From positions 45,759,948-45,823,947 of the forward strand of contig OX638370.1 in assembly GCA_951812925.1 (NCBI GenBank): a stretch of DNA of 64,000 nucleotides, written 5' to 3'. Source of the DNA: Calliopum simillimum. Taxonomy: Eukaryota > Arthropoda > Insecta > Diptera > Lauxaniidae. Under the pieces are notes generated by a model. The model saw nothing but the letters and a program-made list of their open reading frames with translations. It was not told the DNA's origin and made no database searches. Shown piece by piece: positions 9,956 to 21,226 of this stretch; within the stretch, counting starts at the first letter, position 1; the number at the start of each line of letters is the position of its first letter. Made by a program: the position numbers and the translations under genes.

Positions 9956-11999
9956 CTTTAAAATGCTTTTTTTTTTCCATCGGTCTAGAAACAAAAAAGT
10001 TTATAGCCGTTTTGTGGTTTAAAATGGATTTGAAATTTTAAAATTATGGGGTTAAGCGCATTTTTGAAACAAAGCGGAAAAGTGTCTGCTTTAACTTCTC
10101 TTTGGAAACTTTTTATGTCCGACGCACAGTTTTTAAGTAATTGGTCCAAAACTGACCTTTGATCTTTAAAACCCCAAAAAGGGGGGTTAGACCCCCATCT
10201 GTCGATAGACTTTTTTTAAGTTAATTATAGTTTCAAGTCCGCAGCAGTTTACTTTTTACATTGATTTTTAAGCTAGTTTTATTGTACTTCGTAAGCGCTT
10301 GGTACTGATAAATAAATACTTGATATTTTTAAAGCGCTGTTTTTCCCTTTGGACCAATTCCACTTAACAATTTTAAAGTTTTTAAAATTCAAATTAGTGT
10401 TAGTTGTTGTTGTTGTTTTTGTGTGATTTTTGTTGTTGTTGGTGGTGGTGTTATTGTCTGATCTCGCGTTATTGTTGTTAAAAGTTACAAAATTTCAAGA
10501 AAAGTGCTACGGTCTATTTTTCTTATTTTCTATATAAATGTTCAAATGAAGCAATTTCAGATACAAATGGCATATTAAATTAGAGGAATAGATTAGGATT
10601 TTGTTACTAAAACTAAGAATTAAAGTAATTTTTTTTTTGTAAAATAGTGGTTTTTAAAAAAAAAATGGTCAAAATGTTCGAAAATACGCCATATCTTGAA
10701 AACTATAAGTCGGTTTTAAGACTGATTTTGTAGCCAATTCAAATACCTTTCATAATACTCTATTAAGGAGTTAAGAACTTATACCGGTTTTCTTTATGGT
10801 TTTTATAGCAATATCCCGATCATCCGATGGCTGTCAGAAGCCCTATTTTGGACGAAAAAAAAATTTGGGCTTACAAAAGTAAATAACATGGATCCACTTT
10901 TTATGTTCTAATTTATTTTTAAAGCCTTTTCCACATAATCAACATATAGGTACCCTGGGCTCTAGGTTCTAGAGTAAAAAATATCCGAAATCTGGTCTCC
11001 AGAAAGCCTTCTTGGTAAATGTTGCGAAAATTATGCAAATCGTAATGAAAATCATAGGTCTAGGTCTAGGGTTGGCATACAGCAACAATAAAATGTTATT
11101 TTCTTGAATGCAATAGCGAGTACATCAATTCTACTTTTAATTTGGTTTTGATCCCAAAATAAAGAAAATAACTTTTCCAGATAGTAAAAGATCTGGACAT
11201 CTTTTAAATTTGCATTTTCGCCTACAGTAAACCTCTGATTTGCATTTGCGTACACAAACGATTGAAAAGTGGTGAATGATAACTCAGCACACAACCACCG
11301 CTCCTCTTCCCCTAAATGCATTTTGCTTCGACTAGTTTTGCTGTGTGCAGGCCGTTTTTTCTTTGTCCCCCTAACCCGCAGTCTGACTGACCCACCTCAC
11401 CCACAAACCTACTATGCACCTCACCAATGCCTTGTCAACCTGCGTCACTAACACTGCGACAGAAAACAACAATCAAAATCCTGGCAATTTGTTGCAAATT
11501 ACGGACAACATTTATCCTCTAATTTAAACAAACAAAACTTACTTTAACTTTTCACTAATTTTCTAGTTTCAAAATGGAATCCAGCATAAAAAAAAATTTC
11601 CGACAAAAAGGGGGGTTGTGGGCTTAATAAAAGAAAATCACTAAATCAGCAAAATGCAAATTTTCCGTACCGTGTTAATGTTGTTTAATTCGTTGCGATA
11701 TGTTTTCCTTTTTTACTTTGGATTACCCAATGTTTTTTCGTTTTTTAAATACTCTTCATTTTCAATTAATAATTATGTTTGGTGATATTTAGATTTTATT
11801 TTTCTATTGCAACCACGAACTTCAGACGAATGTATTCAAAAACTGGTGGTGAAAGGAGGACAACGAACGGTGTTGAAATACTTTTGCAAAGTATTAAAAT
11901 CACCACTGTAAATTATAAACTGGTTGCCAGATTTTTTTTCAGAGCCCTGCCAAATCAAAGAATGTGTAGAAAATAAGATGACCCGATTGTTTACAAAAT
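9956..11999. other. Intergenic, weak repeats only
   Basis: This stretch holds a gttgttgtt microsatellite (10395-10446). At ~10640-10830 a segment resembles the long-inverted-repeat family of 39541 and 41156 (cttataccggttttc, atcccgatcatccgatggct). No gene is supported. ORFs at 11052-11321 and 11269-11451 show no domain. Confidence 0.4.
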
Positions 12000-12019
12000 T
12001 TAGATCGATACGAATTATA

Positions 12020-12475
12020 AGGCGTTTTTCTTTTTTCGTTCGGAGTAGAGTCTGAGTTGTCAAAAAATAATTTGTGTTTCTTTTTTTGTTCAGAGACATC
12101 AGAGCATAAAATTTGTGTTTCTTTTATTGTTCAGAGTGAAATCAGAGCGCGCTCTATGAGCTCAGAATGAAACGACAGAGCGTTCAGAATAAAAGACGGA
12201 GCTCATCAAAATAGACATTTGAAAGTAGAAAAATGAACGAAATAAAATAAAAACAAAATTGATTTTAGATTGTGCTGGTTATTTTGAAGTAAAATAAAAG
12301 AAATTTAATAATTTATTTGAATTTTTTGGCAGTTTGACCGGCTTTCAATGGAAAAATGTTCAAGTGTGTTTCATAAATAAATTAGGGCGCTCTGAGCGTG
12401 CTCTGTTCAGGTTATGCTCGACGTGCTCACGCTCTGTTCAGAGCTCTACTCTGAACAAAAAAAAGAAAAACGCCT
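12020..12475. mobile_element. 456-bp TIR element with ATA duplication
   Basis: The left end is aggcgtttttcttttttcgt and the right end reads back aggcgtttttctttttttt. Both are followed by gagtagag-type subterminal motifs (cggagtagagtctgag; cagagtagagctctga). Flanks are ATA at 12017-12019 and 12476-12478. The interior repeats cagagcg/gctctg words, making it rich in small palindromes. The subterminal agagtagag is shared with the element at 48399. Confidence 0.7.
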
Positions 12476-13003
12476 ATAGAAAAATTTACTATTTCAAATA
12501 AAATTAGTTTAAAACATGGAAATGCATCAAATTCCATAGCGCCACTTTTCCTGTTAAAACATATTGCAATATCTTGAAATGTAGATAGTAATTTTGTTGG
12601 TGATTTTATTTATTTAACTAATAGCCTGTTTCCACCGAAGATTGAAAACGGGATTTACGGCTATTTTCAGATTTAGTTGACGTTTAATATATGATGACCG
12701 AGGTGAGTTGCGGCTTATGTCCTAATTCTATATCTCGAAAAATGTGAGTGACTGAAATTCGTTTTCAGTCATTTTCGCTTAAAAAATATTTTCTGTAAAT
12801 CGAATTGAGTTTTTCGTCAACACTCTTTTGTTTTGTGGCTCTGTTTCGAATAAGTAAAGACAATAAATTTTTGAGCAATGCCAACTCTTTTTTTTATGAT
12901 ATTTCGAACTTTTTACTGAATACTTTCACCATTTAAATAAATATAAAAAGTAATCGATTGAAATATAAGTTAGTTTTATTAAGGTACAAGTGCAGAAAAC
13001 ATG

Positions 13004-13619
13004 TCGATACCTCAGATTGTTGGGAAATGCAAAAAGAAGATTTCAAACAGTGGTTATTTAGAATTTGCTGCTATTTTGATATAACGATACATGCAATAAT
13101 TTTACCCATAGTATATTTTAACATAATTTAATGTTTTTAACCAATTTTATTAATTTCTAACGAAATCCCAGCCAATTTATAGGATGCCATTACTTTTGCC
13201 CTTACATAGAATTCCACTAATATTAAAATAAACGACATTATTAGTATAGAAAACACGAAAAAACTTTTTTTTTTGAATTTTGGTTCCAACAAACAAGAGT
13301 GGACCCTTGCGTGTAACCAAATTTGTTCAGTAAAATATCGCAATAAGTCATGAAACGCGAAGAAAACGCGAAAAACAAAGATTTTTTTAAAAAGTATGAC
13401 TTATTTGAATTTTCAGTGGAGATAGGACAGTAACGCTCTACAAAAAATTACAGTTTGGAAATAGAATTTTTCTTGATTATCGAATATTTTGGAATTTTAG
13501 TGGTATTTTGACATCAAACAGTTTTCCACACGGTAAAGAAGCCCACAATGATGCCATAACTGCAAAAATCTCAAAATCGCAAAAAGTGGAGATAGGACTA
13601 TTGCGCTCTAAGGTATCGA
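13004..13619 (-). mobile_element. TIR repeat copy A (gcgctatagtcctatctcca family)
   Basis: The right end reads gtggagataggactattgcgctctaaggtatcga. The left end starts tcgatacctcag and has lost part of the terminus. The interior is ~85-90 percent similar by eye to the reverse complement of 50662-51361 (for example ggaaatgcaaaaagaagatt and tttcagtggagataggaca). It contains an internal extra copy of the terminal word at 13418-13440. It is non-coding. Confidence 0.7.
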
Positions 13620-14152
13620 TGTATTATACAAAAGCTTCTGCTATTCTTCTTCTTAAAGTTGTAGCTATGGGGCGTGTGCCGAATCGAAACTTTTTCCTTA
13701 AGTAAATAGGGGTGAAAAAATATTTCACTCTGGTGACTAAATTTTTGTATTTTTGTTGTGCCAAATAGATTACAAATTCTGACTGATTCAATTTTTGACA
13801 TTCCAACAAATCGAAGTTTTTCCGAAAAACTTTTTAGTACGATTTTCTTCAATTGCAGCAAATAAAAGTAAAAAATATATGATGAATGAGCTTGGTCACT
13901 AAAGGACGCAGTTGTGGAGTTAATTTTTAATGAAAAAGTATGACCCAAGTGTCCCAAAAGATAGTTTATATTTACTTAAATAATTAAAAATAAAAAAAAA
14001 TAAGCCATTTATCGAAAATGTTTTTTTATTTATTAAAGAACACCATTTTGGAAGTTTATTTCTTAAAAATAATATTGGCCGAATGTAAGATTAGCGGTCA
14101 CGGCACTCATTTATTCAACAGCCCACAATTACTTATCGCCATGATATTTGAC

Positions 14153-14508
14153 TTAATTTCTTTTTTTCCTAATCGGTGCTATCGGACCTCTTATCGTAAT
14201 AAAATCTGTTGTTTTAGATTGAGCTAACTTTGCGCTTGCAATAATTTCAGGTTCCTGAAGGATAATTTTCTTATGCGGTGCTACAATTGGCGCAGCATTT
14301 GTCGTTACTTGTAATGCTGTTGCATTTATGCTTTCAATAGCTAAAACTTGTGGGTTGAATGCGAATTTGTTAGCAATCCAACACTAACCGAACTGCCACC
14401 AGATGTAAGTCCAAGGGAGCCAGTTAAACATCATATAACACCACTTAAACTGAACCACTACTAGCTGCTTGATATTCACGAATAACGGTTTTCCTTATTT
14501 GTAATGCT
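14153..14508 (-). pseudogene. Broken protein-coding relic, unknown product
   Basis: On the minus strand, 14508 down to 14153 shows coding-like sequence in broken frames: SALQIRKTVIREYQAASSGS, a stop, then GSLGLTSGGSSVSVG. A frameshift leads into a 73-codon open stretch beginning ANKFAFNPQVLAIESINATA and ending GPIAPIRKKRN before the stop. The composition (Ala/Thr/Pro/Ile-rich, basic C-terminus) resembles a nuclear or regulatory protein rather than a transposase. I do not recognise the family. It may be a processed pseudogene or decayed exon. Confidence 0.4.
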
Positions 14509-15232
14509 GATATTTTTTTTTATTTTTGAAAAAATTTTATGTTTCATTTTAAATTTTTTGTTGACATTTTTTAATTTGTTTGCTGCCCCACATTTTCTAT
14601 TTCGATTGTCACATATTTCAGTAGCCCCTGGGGCTAGTACAAATTTTGACACAACAATTTCACCTCATATGCTTCAAAAATTATATTTGGGACGTCAGAA
14701 TTTGTATAGGTGAGTGAAATGTTTTCGATTGGCACAGGCCCATGGTTGAAGTGTTTTCATTTGGTGGTCTCTCAATTTCACTTAAGTACAATTTCATTGC
14801 TTTCGAGTTCTTCTACAGGTAGTATCTCATTTTTGTAATGTATACAAGCGTTATGTTAAGCAAAACAAACATTTGTAATTTTAGATAATACCATAGGAGA
14901 GTAATGCAGTCCTCTCTCGGTAAAAATGCATCCAAACCTATTTTTGAGGAATCCAAACTAGCGTTCAATTACATTGCGTGCTTTACAAAATTGCTCGTTA
15001 TATTTTTCTTCAAAAGGTCCTGTGGATTTCTGAACGGTGTTAGTAAATATGGTGACAATTGGTTACCAGAATCTCCTGATAAATTCTTCTCTTATACGAG
15101 CTAAAATTGTATGTTTGTTTTTTTGTTTCTTTGTACTTATTTCTGTGCCAATATTTTTTTCTCGAAAACGGCTACAGCGATTTTAATGAAACTTAGAATA
15201 GTGTTAGATATTAGCATACAATGAAAAAAGAG

Positions 15233-16735
15233 CTAGGTTTGAACTTTGTAAATGCTCACCAGAGGGCGTGGCACAGCCTTAAATTTTAAATTTGATTTAG
15301 TCATAACTCGCAAACCATACAAGGTATTTGGATGAAATTTGGTGAGCGGGTACGGATTAATAATACCTTGTAACGAACAAAAAGTGGGTGGGATCGAAAA
15401 AGTGCCACGCCCACTTTTCAGCCCTTGAAAATTTTGATTCAATATTACTCGAAAACGACTCTAACAATTTTAATGAAAATTTAGGAGATGTTACCTCTGC
15501 AAACAAGGATTAATATGTAATACGCCGTTATATTGGGATAACTTGTTGAAGGGCGTGGCACCGCCCACAAAAACATAAAATGGTATGAAAAGAAAACTAA
15601 TAAAGCAAACATTCTTAAATTAACTGTGAGGTGCGTAATTGCTAAAAGGCATCTTTGTTTTGAAAGTTAAATGCTATTTCACGCAAATGTTACAAGATAT
15701 TTTAATGAAATTTGGTATGTAGGTACTGCTTATTAATGCCTTGTAACAACCGAAAAGTGGGCGGTATCGATGAAGTACCACGCCCCCTTTTTAACCGTTG
15801 AAAATTTTGATTCAATATTACTCGAAAACGACTCCAACAATTTTAATGAAAATTTAAGAGATTGTACCCTTGAAAACAAGTATTAATATGTGATATGCCG
15901 TTATATTGGAAAAACTCGATGAAGAGCGTGGCACCGCCTACAAAAATATAATTCGATATAAAAAAAGAAAACTACTAAAGCAATCTTTCTAAATTTAACT
16001 GTAGGGAATCTCCTTTTTATAAGGCACCTACGACCTGAAAATGGGCAAAATATCGCCGGTACGCGTGGAACCTCCCATACAAGTAAAATAAATAAAGTGC
16101 TATTTCTCGCAAATGCTACAACGTATTTTTATGAAATTTGGTATGCGGATCTGGATCGTAAGTATCTAAAGCATAACGAAAAGTGGGCTTTGTTCAACAA
16201 TTGCCACGACCACTTTTTACCAAAATGAAAATGTTAGTTAATCAGGTACAAACAAAAAATGGAATGAACTTTTTATTTTTAATATACAGTCTTATGTACT
16301 TTTTGACGCTGAATCCGTCTTCATCAGCAGAACTGTCATTATACCTGCAGGATTTTGAAATATCTTTGCTTGAAGTTGAAGAAACCGCTGTGTTCAGTCT
16401 TAACTGCGTGTCTAAAAGAAAAGGTGAAATCCTTTTTTATTAATGCCGTTGAATAGCCACACTCTTCCTTATCAAAACATCCTTGCGTACTTTTCCAATA
16501 GGTCTTTTACTTTCCGAGGTAAGATCTTTTGAAGATAAGGTATTTCATCACCCATACAATAGACGAAATATTTTGGGTGCGTGCCATATCCCATTTATTT
16601 AGTTTTTTGATATTTTTCTATACCATTCCACACTTTCAAATTTTTTCTTATTATTATTCTCATCGGTTAATTTATCATTATGAAAGAATGAACATTGGAG
16701 GTGAAAAGGTACGAATTCCAACACAAAAAATAGCT
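15233..16735. repeat. ~1.5 kb dispersed repeat, copy 1
   Basis: The sequence is collinear with 37942-39415: tagtcataactcgcaaaccat, tatttggatgaaattt, aagggcgtggcaccgcccac, and ttattattctcatcggtt near the end. It contains two internal near-duplicates (gattcaatattactcgaaaacgac at 15436 and 15808). There is no transposase or RT ORF and no clear terminal repeat. The class is unknown. Confidence 0.75.
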
Positions 16736-17606
16736 ATGAATAATAACATCGACTAAAATAATAAGATTAGATTGTTGACCGAGCAGGGATCGGTCTCCTG
16801 GTACTAATAATTACTAGGCAAAGAAGACGTGCCCTTATTTTTCCTCTTTCAAATTTGGGTTTAGGTAAGAGTCAGAATTACTACTTTCTCAAATATTGTA
16901 AATGAATCGTGGTTTGAGCCGGGATTTCTTACGTCGACATATTTAATAACCAAATTATGGTCACAAATATAGAAAAAAAAATGATATTTTTTTGGAATTG
17001 AAAAGAAAACCACAACCATATCAATATTGAGCAGAAGTACTTTTCAAATAATTCCAAACACTCTGCAACAATTCTTGAAGCACATGTTTGGGATATACAG
17101 CATTTGAAGTCAGTCCCAACAAAACCTTGATAGCTTCCTGATGCAAGGAACGTCAAAAAGCAAGCCAGTCTAATTACATTTGGTATTCATATTTTTCTGT
17201 GTCCGGTTTTCATTTTTGGGGACAGTTCATCGAAAATATATTTTAACACTTCTTTACTTACGCGAAAACTCTTTACAATGCTGCAATAAATAAATTTGCA
17301 ACTCTTAACTTTATTTTGCCTTATGATGAAAGTCGTGGTATTTATCTACGTACTTACGCTTAAAATTCTTCTATTTATCCGAAGAGAACGATAATTTTCA
17401 TAACTCCTTCGTCGGAAAATCGGAAAAATAACAAAGTCCATCACAACCAATAAATTCAAAAAAAGAACTTGCACACGATTTTTAAACGACAGAAAATTTC
17501 AAGTGACGAACTTGACTGTAAATTCGTCAGTTTTCGTTTTCAGAAAAAAAAATTTTTCAATATAAAAATAAAAATCAACTATCACAACCAATTCGAACAT
17601 AAAATA
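16736..17606. other. Intergenic flank of the LTR retrotransposon
   Basis: Nothing recognisable is seen here apart from the 4-bp target duplication AATA at 17603-17606, which belongs to the retrotransposon insertion. Confidence 0.5.
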
Positions 17607-19820
17607 TGTTGCGGAGTGGTTCAATTTTGCAGATTTATTTTGCTAGTTGATTTTTACGAAAACGCTTTTCGATTTGATTGTAAATTTAAAATTAACCGTC
17701 GGCCACCTACCGGCAAAAAGCACTCAGCTTTTGCACAAATCGAAAAGCTTTGTGTCTTTGCAAATACATAATGACCCTGAAATAAACTTGCTTGATATGA
17801 AAATTGTATTTGCATTCCCATCGTAACGGCGTTCAAAAAAAAAAAAAAAAAGAACAAAGAAAATGCCACTGCGCATGTCAATTTTTTTATGCTATTAAAC
17901 ATGCGATCAGCTAAGAACAAAGAAAAACCCACTGCGCATGTACATTTTTTTTCTAGCAGAACATGCGATCAGCATCGAACATAGAAACGGTAACGGCGCA
18001 TGTAAATTTTTCCGCTAGCGTGACATGCGGTCAGTGTCTTTGAACAAGGAAAATCAGTTGGGGGTTGAATTTTAGCGTGGCATCGAGCAGACGTCGGTAG
18101 AAAAAAGTTCGCGTACAATACGGAAAAAGAAAAAAAAAAAGAAACAAAACGTTTTTGCGACCACGGTTTTTATATTTAATTTTAACCAAAAAAATAAACT
18201 AAAAGTTTAGATTTTTCGTGATTTCGTGCGGTTTTAATTCCTAGAGAAAAAAAGAAAGGAAAAAGGAAATAAAAACTTAAAAATCCTAGTGAAGTTAAAC
18301 CCATGTAAAAATTTAGAGTTGCACACACAAAAAAAAAAAAAGAGAAACTAAATAAAATACAAGAAAACTAAAATTGTCAAAATTATTTACTTAATTAAAC
18401 TAAGTGCGCGAAGGCCAGGCACACATTATTTTTTGCCTAGTGCGTAGAAACCTAACCTCAAAAAAAGTGGTTGCGGAACGCTAGCGCTCCTACAAACATA
18501 TAAAGTGGGTAAAGTGGTGCTGACATCATCAACTGCTGCGCCAAAATTTTTTGTATGTGTGTATGTGCAGTGGGACAAAATATTGTGCGCAAGAGAAGAC
18601 AACATAAAGAGCATCGGAAAAGGAAAGAAACAGCATTAAGAAAAGAAATAAAACCGAAAAAAGAAGTGTCAAATTGCACTCACAACAAAAAAAAATAGAA
18701 CATAAGCAATTTCGAGAATCGAAAAGTGTAAAAAAGCAAAACAAAACCAAAAACGATGAAAGGACTAGAACACTAAGTCAAATAAAAATTGCAAAAAAGG
18801 AGAAATTCCATTAAATTAATAAAAATATGAAACTAAACAAACGAAAATCATTAAATAAAAGAAAAATAAAAATGACAAGAAACTATTTATAATAATATTG
18901 CAAATAAATAAAATAACGAAGAAAAAAAAATTAATAAGAAGATAAAAACAAAATAAAAATAAAAAAACCTAATAACACAACGAGTAAAGCAAAAGCTAAA
19001 CCAAATGCTTAACGTCGTCTATTTTTGCCGTTTGGTTGGTGCAGCAAGTAGCAGAGATCTTAAAAGCAACGCGAAATAACCCCGTCTATGCAACCCGTTG
19101 GTGTATCGTCGAACCCGAAGTAAAATTTTTATAACCACTAGTTACGCCCATGTTAAGTTTAATGGTAAGAAATCGTATTATAAGTAAGAATATTAGCGTT
19201 ACATATATCGAATGTAAAGCTACATAAAAAGATGTTACCAAAATTGTAAAATCTCTTTGAGCTTACGTTTGAATCGTCAGCTTAATTAATGTTAATATCA
19301 AAATAATAAAAATAACCTTTGTTATAACGCTTTTGTTTATAATAAGGATTTGAATTGGCGAACTATATAAATAATAAACGTAGCATAGTATATATATTGG
19401 CCAATATTTATTGTTATAGCGTATAACATACATATTTAGCCTTGTTAAGCTTTTGCAAAATTAATTCATTCCTAAAATTAAAAACTAGAAGTGTAAATTT
19501 TGTAAAGAAAAACAGAATCTTTATTAATAAATAATGAAATTAATCATCTGCTAATTCCCTAAGTAAAATGAAACTCTAAATTTTTAATTCTATTGGGGGA
19601 ATGCCGGGGTGAGGATTTCAGACAGGATGCTGCGGTAAGAGACTAAAACGGGATGAGCTAGGTTTGTTTTGGATTTTTCATAATTTTTTTTATGTTTACG
19701 CAACGGGTAGAAAAAGGGCGAAGCACGAACCATATTCTAGCCGGGATATATGCTTTCGAACGAGTTGAATTTGATTTCATGAAAATGGAAAAATTTTAAT
19801 AGCAACAAGCCTGCGTAACA
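17607..19820 (+). repeat. 5' LTR (2214 bp)
   Basis: It begins TGTTGCGGAG and ends CTGCGTAACA. It is A-rich on the plus strand. It carries three ~62-bp tandem units at 17851-18035 and a TATA-like catataaag near 18497. Several aataaa words are candidate polyadenylation signals. Length and sequence match the 3' LTR at a constant offset of 9198. Confidence 0.92.
17851..18035 (+). repeat. Three ~62-bp tandem units inside LTR
   Basis: The units begin near 17851, 17913 and 17975. Each has the plan gaacaaagaaa, (c)actgcgcatgt, T-rich spacer, acatgcgatcagc, so each can fold with gcgcatgt against acatgcg. Tandem binding-site arrays in LTRs (for example the Su(Hw) array of gypsy) act as enhancers or insulators. 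Function here is inference. The copy in the 3' LTR is at 27049-27233. Confidence 0.7.
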
Positions 19821-19824
19821 TAAA

Positions 19825-19842
19825 TGGCGCCCAACGAAATGC
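19825..19842 (+). promoter_or_regulatory. tRNA-Lys primer-binding site
   Basis: TGGCGCCCAACG starts 4 bases after the LTR end and matches the first 12 nt complementary to tRNA-Lys. The following bases diverge from the perfect 18-nt site seen at 1008-1025. Confidence 0.7.
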
Positions 19843-20810
19843 TGTCCAACAGTAGTGTTTTTCTTGCTGAAGGTTTTCAGCCCAACGAAAGCTTCTTAAC
19901 GAAGTATTTTTTTTAATTTGATTTTTTTTTTGATTTTTTTTGCTGAAGATTTTCAGCCCAATGCAACATTTTTTTTTGGCAAATTAACGTAATAATTTAA
20001 AAGTTTTTTTTTCGCGTTTTGCACCCAAGGGAAGTTTTCAGTTGCTTCGACAGCGTATCTTAGCGGCAACCATTATTAGACCCGGATTAGTTAGAGAAAT
20101 ATTTCTTCGCCGTGAAGCAAGAATGGGCTACGATCGCAGTCAAAGTAACCTGGTGTTTGGTGTGCTGTACAGAGCAATATTTAAAACCTTTTGCCCAGTT
20201 TCCTTAATAGGAACTTGTTTACTTTGTTGCAGGGTTACTTAGTGAGTTCGAGTCTGAGTTTAGGAAACATTTTCTTTCTCGAGTCCGAATATTATTATTC
20301 TGCTTTGCAACTAAACTAATTTTAAAAAGAATCATTAGTCACGATTATTTCGATCTTAAACGGAATATCGTTTGCAATGACTTCTTCTGTATGGCATGGC
20401 ACACACAAATTTTTGAAAATAGTCCATTTCATGATCATTTTAGTAGTTGGTCATAAATGATGCATTTGCTTGGAAACTTTTCTTGGTTGTGAGGCGTGAG
20501 ATAAATTTTGTTCAGATTTTTTTTACTGTGCTCATTGAAAGTAAATAGAGTAAAGGCAGATCACAAATTTTCCAAATTAACAATATTTGGTGATCTTTTG
20601 TATGCTCTATAATTAGTCTTTTGCGAATGCAGGTCCTGCTCAGATTTAACCGGCATTCCCCTAATTTATTAAACGATTTTCTTTTGTCCATTTTTTCTTT
20701 CAACGGGTAAATTTTACGCGTTTGATATATCGTATCGGTTAACCATTTTTTTTCCTTTTTCTCAATTTCTTTTTATTTTTAGTATAAAGTGTATAAACTT
20801 ATATAGTTTT

Positions 20811-21145
20811 ACGTGATATAAATTTTTTTTTGTGCGATCAAGTACTTTCTTGATGTCAACATAAATTTGTTCGTGCGACAAATTAATTTTACTTGATATA
20901 AAATTTTTTTTTTCTTTTGCGATCAAGTATTTTCCTTGATGTCAACATAAATTTGTTCGTGCGGCTAATTAATTTTACTTGATATACAATTTTTTTCTTG
21001 CGATCAAGTATTTTTCTTGATGGCACTATAATTTTGTTCGTGCGACCAATTATTTTTTTTCTTGCGATCAAGTATTTTTCTTGATGACACTATAATTTTG
21101 TTCGTGCGACCAATTAATTTTTTTTTCTTGCGATCAAGTGCTTTT
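20811..21145 (+). repeat. Leader tandem array with gatcaagta hairpins, ~5 units
   Basis: Five degenerate units share ttacttgata, T-run, tgcgatcaagta, tttcttgat, then tttgttcgtgcg. The first units are ~100 bp and the last ~70 bp. Tacttgat and atcaagta pair, so each unit can form a hairpin. The array ends ~80 bp before the gag ATG. Confidence 0.75.
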
Positions 21146-21226
21146 CTTTGTTCTTTTAGTGTTTTTGTCCCACCGGGGCAGACTTACGGGAACGGAGGAT
21201 ATTTCTTTTTGCTCATATAGGGTAGA

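Larger units (their letters stand above)
19821..21226 (+). other. Retrotransposon leader, non-coding
   Basis: This 1.4 kb lies between the primer site and gag. It holds two cagcccaacgaaa/gcccaatgcaac echoes of the primer region near 19880 and 19955, and the tandem array at 20811-21145. Splice or packaging signals are expected here but cannot be identified by eye. Confidence 0.6.

Noticed and set aside
10395..10446. Poly-Val/Leu coding repeat
   Set aside because: It is a gtt microsatellite without an enclosing ORF.
17654..18750. Minus-strand ORFs repeated at 26852-27948
   Set aside because: They lie inside the LTRs and are reverse reads of A-rich LTR sequence. They are identical only because the LTRs are.
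20811..21145. CRISPR-like repeat array
   Set aside because: Repeats are degenerate, spacers are not unique, and the context is a eukaryotic retrotransposon leader.
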